A DNA stretch of 7,450 bases, from positions 1 to 7,450 of the forward strand of contig CADCVT010000392.1 of the NCBI GenBank assembly GCA_902806215.1. The letters run 5' to 3'. The notes under the pieces were generated by a model. That model saw only the letters and a program-made list of their open reading frames with translations. It searched no databases and was not told where the DNA came from. Of this stretch, positions 6,024-7,450 are shown in pieces. The DNA is from an uncultured Solirubrobacteraceae bacterium (GTDB lineage: Bacteria > Actinomycetota > Thermoleophilia > Solirubrobacterales > Solirubrobacteraceae). Numbering within the stretch: position 1 is the stretch's first letter; each line of letters starts with the position of its first letter. A program made the position numbers and the translations under genes.

Positions 6024-6151
6024 CGGCGCACGTCGGCGGCGTGCCGGTCGAGGCGCTCGTGGCGGCGCTCGCCGGCGCGGGCGCCGCGCTCGCGGCCGCG
6101 CGCGCATGGCTGACCCTGCGCGTGCGCGGCCGCCGGGAGCCCGGGGCATGA
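6020..6151 (+). CDS. Small single-pass membrane microprotein (43 aa), coupled to both neighbours
   Basis: ATG 6020 overlaps the DUF899 stop (ATGA), and its own TGA at 6149-6151 overlaps the ATG of the next gene (ATGA again). The frame therefore fills the gap exactly, which is strong positional evidence that it is translated. The 43-residue product has a polar N-terminus (MTAHVGGVPVE), a hydrophobic Ala/Leu-rich helix (about residues 10-31, ALVAALAGAGAALAAARAWL) and an Arg-rich tail (RVRGRREPGA). This predicts one transmembrane helix with the positive C-terminus in the cytoplasm. I recognise no family. It could tether or modulate a neighbouring product, or mainly keep ribosomes moving between the DUF899 and SRPBCC genes. 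Alanine-rich frames arise easily in high-GC DNA, so the chief support is the double overlap. Confidence 0.65.
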   Translation: MTAHVGGVPVEALVAALAGAGAALAAARAWLTLRVRGRREPGA

Positions 6152-6588
6152 CCACCGACGACCGGACGGTCCGCATCGAGCGCACGTACGACGCCTCGGC
6201 CGAACGGGTCTTCGACGCGTGGACGAGAGAGGAGGTCATGCGCCGCTGGTGGCAGGCCGAGCGCGGCTGGGAGACGGCCGCCGCCGAGGTCGACCTGCGC
6301 GTCGGCGGCGTGGTGCGCGTCGTCATGCGCGACCCGGACAAGGACGTCGAGTACGGCGGCGGCGGGCTCTACACGGAGATCGAGCCGCCGACGCGGCTGG
6401 CCTTCACCTGGCTGTGGGACGGCGACACGCGACGGACGCTGATCGAGATCGACTTCGAGGAGGTCGACGGCGCGACCACCGTGCGCTTCACCCACCGCGA
6501 CCTGTGGGACGAGGAGGCGGTCCGCAGCCACGAGCGCGGCTGGAGCAACGTCCTCGACAGCCTGGGGCGCGACCTCGAGGCGGCGTGA
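6148..6588 (+). CDS. SRPBCC/AHSA1-domain protein (START-like fold)
   Basis: The start is ATG 6148, which overlaps the microprotein stop by 4 bases; a GTG or ATG further upstream would cut into that gene. The product is 146 residues, the usual length for single-domain AHSA1 proteins. Typical features are the opening strand TVRIERTYDASAERVFDAWT, then MRRWWQAERGW, the glycine turn VGGVVRVVM (52-60), YTEIEPPTRLAFTWLW (75-90), and the strand pair RRTLIEIDFEE/TTVRFTHRDL. It ends with the long C-terminal helix SHERGWSNVLDSLGRDLE that closes the ligand pocket. SRPBCC proteins bind hydrophobic ligands, but no substrate can be assigned. It is the last gene of the ArsR-led operon. It is a distant relative of the SRPBCC domain in the transporter fusion, lacking that protein's second C-terminal domain. 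It meets the minus-strand propeller gene with 3 bases between stops. Confidence 0.9.
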   Translation: MTTDDRTVRIERTYDASAERVFDAWTREEVMRRWWQAERGWETAAAEVDLRVGGVVRVVMRDPDKDVEYGGGGLYTEIEPPTRLAFTWLWDGDTRRTLIEIDFEEVDGATTVRFTHRDLWDEEAVRSHERGWSNVLDSLGRDLEAA

Positions 6589-6591
6589 CGG

Positions 6592-7450
6592 CTACGGCTC
6601 GATGACCTGCAGGGCGTCTTCAGCCGCGGACGCGACGAAGGTCCGGCCGGTCCCCGGGTCGACCGCGACGCTGTTGGGCTGGCGGACGGTCGGGAGCGAG
6701 CGCCCGCGCCGCGGCTTGTCGCCGGTCGACAGCTCGACGAGCTCGTTGCGCCCCGAGAGCGCGACCAGCACCCGGTCGCGCTCGTCGTCGATCGCGACGC
6801 CGTACGGGCCGCCGGGCAGCGGCACGCGCGCGAGGAACTTCAGGCGCGGGCGGGTCGCGAAGACGATCAGCGCGTCGCCGCGCGTGTCGGTGATGTACGC
6901 GCGGCCGTCGGCGTCGGCGACGACGTGCGTGGGGCCGAGCCCTGCCGACTGCGAGCCGCCGCCGCGCAGGGTCTCGGGGTCGAACAGCTCGAACGTGTAC
7001 GCGCGCACCGACACGACGCCGAGCTTCTCGCCGACGGAGACCACGCCGCCGGGCTGCGCGTCGACCGGCGCGGAGCGCCTCCGCCCGCCCGGACCGACCG
7101 CGGTCAGCGTCGAGCCGAACTCGTCGACCGTGTAGGCCCGGCCGTCGAGGAACGCCGCGTCGTGCGGATGGTCGCCCACCTTCGTCGTGGTCGCGCGCCC
7201 GCTGCGAAGGTCGACGGAGATCAACGCGTCGGCCTCCTCGGCGGGCACGAGCACCGGGCCGCCGGGCGCGGCGAGCTCGAGGTGACGCGGAGACGCGGGA
7301 AGCTCGACGCGACGGCGGACGCTCGCGGTGCGCAGGTCGAGCAGCGCGAGGCGCGGCGCGTCGAGCAGCGCCGCGGCGAGGGTCCCGGGGCGCGGGTCGG
7401 CGACGAGCCCCTCGGCCGGGCCCCCGATGCGGACGACGCGGCCCGCGGGC
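6592..7450 (-). CDS. Beta-propeller repeat protein (YVTN/NHL-like), 5' end beyond the window
   Basis: The frame runs from the TAG at 6594-6592 up to the window edge without a stop, giving at least 285 residues. The true start lies beyond 7450; a GTG at 7254 is internal, since coding-like sequence with the same repeats continues upstream. The sequence is a series of blade repeats of about 40 residues: a strand with P-x-x-V-A-x-D, a short turn, then a strand ending in L-x-V-x-D. Examples are PTHVVADADGRAYITDTRGD, PYGVAIDDERDRVLVALSGR and PNSVAVDPGTGRTFVASAAE. About five to six blades are visible. Such YVTN/NHL/YncE-like propellers are often secreted or surface proteins that act as binding scaffolds. 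Whether this one has a signal peptide cannot be seen. No catalytic residues are recognised. It is convergent with the SRPBCC operon, so it is probably an independent transcript. Confidence 0.85.
   Translation of the reverse strand, partial: PAGRVVRIGGPAEGLVADPRPGTLAAALLDAPRLALLDLRTASVRRRVELPASPRHLELAAPGGPVLVPAEEADALISVDLRSGRATTTKVGDHPHDAAFLDGRAYTVDEFGSTLTAVGPGGRRRSAPVDAQPGGVVSVGEKLGVVSVRAYTFELFDPETLRGGGSQSAGLGPTHVVADADGRAYITDTRGDALIVFATRPRLKFLARVPLPGGPYGVAIDDERDRVLVALSGRNELVELSTGDKPRRGRSLPTVRQPNSVAVDPGTGRTFVASAAEDALQVIEP

Noticed and set aside
7252..7254. GTG at 7254 as the start of the propeller gene
   Set aside because: The frame stays open to the window edge and the upstream translation (for example PRLALLDLRTASVRRRVELP) continues the same blade pattern, so the gene is 5'-truncated by the window.

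Overview
The window is very GC-rich, with G or C at almost every third codon position. It is packed with actinobacterial-style genes: an OmpR-type two-component pair, an ECF sigma/RskA-like anti-sigma pair, GTG and TTG starts, and repeated 4-base stop/start overlaps. The best guess is a high-GC actinomycete, possibly of the Solirubrobacterales/Thermoleophilia. That placement rests on general resemblance only. There is no rRNA, tRNA, CRISPR array, insertion sequence or phage gene in the window.

Layout. (1) 1-1454, plus: the C-terminal DNA-binding domain of an OmpR/PhoB response regulator (cut by the window start), overlapping by 4 bases a membrane histidine kinase. (2) 1550-2832, plus: an ECF sigma factor and its membrane-anchored zinc-finger anti-sigma factor with an RskA-like outer domain, again with a 4-base overlap. 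(3) 2842-3069, minus: a 75-residue single-pass membrane protein of unknown role. (4) 3070-3293: a divergent intergenic region with a perfect 10-bp inverted repeat just ahead of the next gene. (5) 3294-4988, plus: a 564-residue protein joining a BASS-type (bile acid:sodium symporter family) transporter to a complete actinobacterial-type SRPBCC/AHSA1 protein. This is the most unusual gene here. (6) 4989-5025: a short, locally AT-richer promoter with clustered TGGT/ACCA half-sites, probably the ArsR operator. (7) 5026-6588, plus: a coupled four-gene operon of ArsR-type repressor, DUF899 thioredoxin-like protein, an unlisted 43-residue membrane microprotein, and a stand-alone SRPBCC/AHSA1 protein. 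All three internal junctions are ATGA overlaps. (8) 6592-7450, minus: the C-terminal part of a beta-propeller protein (YVTN/NHL-like), cut by the window end and meeting the operon tail to tail with 3 bases between.

How it may work together. The first two modules are ordinary signal-transduction pairs: a sensor kinase with its regulator, and a sigma factor held by a membrane anti-sigma. The 3294-6588 block looks like a small stress or ligand-response locus. Its ArsR-type repressor has no cysteines, so it is probably not a thiol metal sensor. It sits between two SRPBCC (hydrophobic-ligand-binding fold) proteins, one of them fused to a transporter, and controls a likely redox protein with a CxxC motif. 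Adjacency of ArsR and SRPBCC genes is common in actinobacteria. The transporter fusion and the coupled microprotein are the parts worth following up. The substrate and inducer cannot be read from the sequence.
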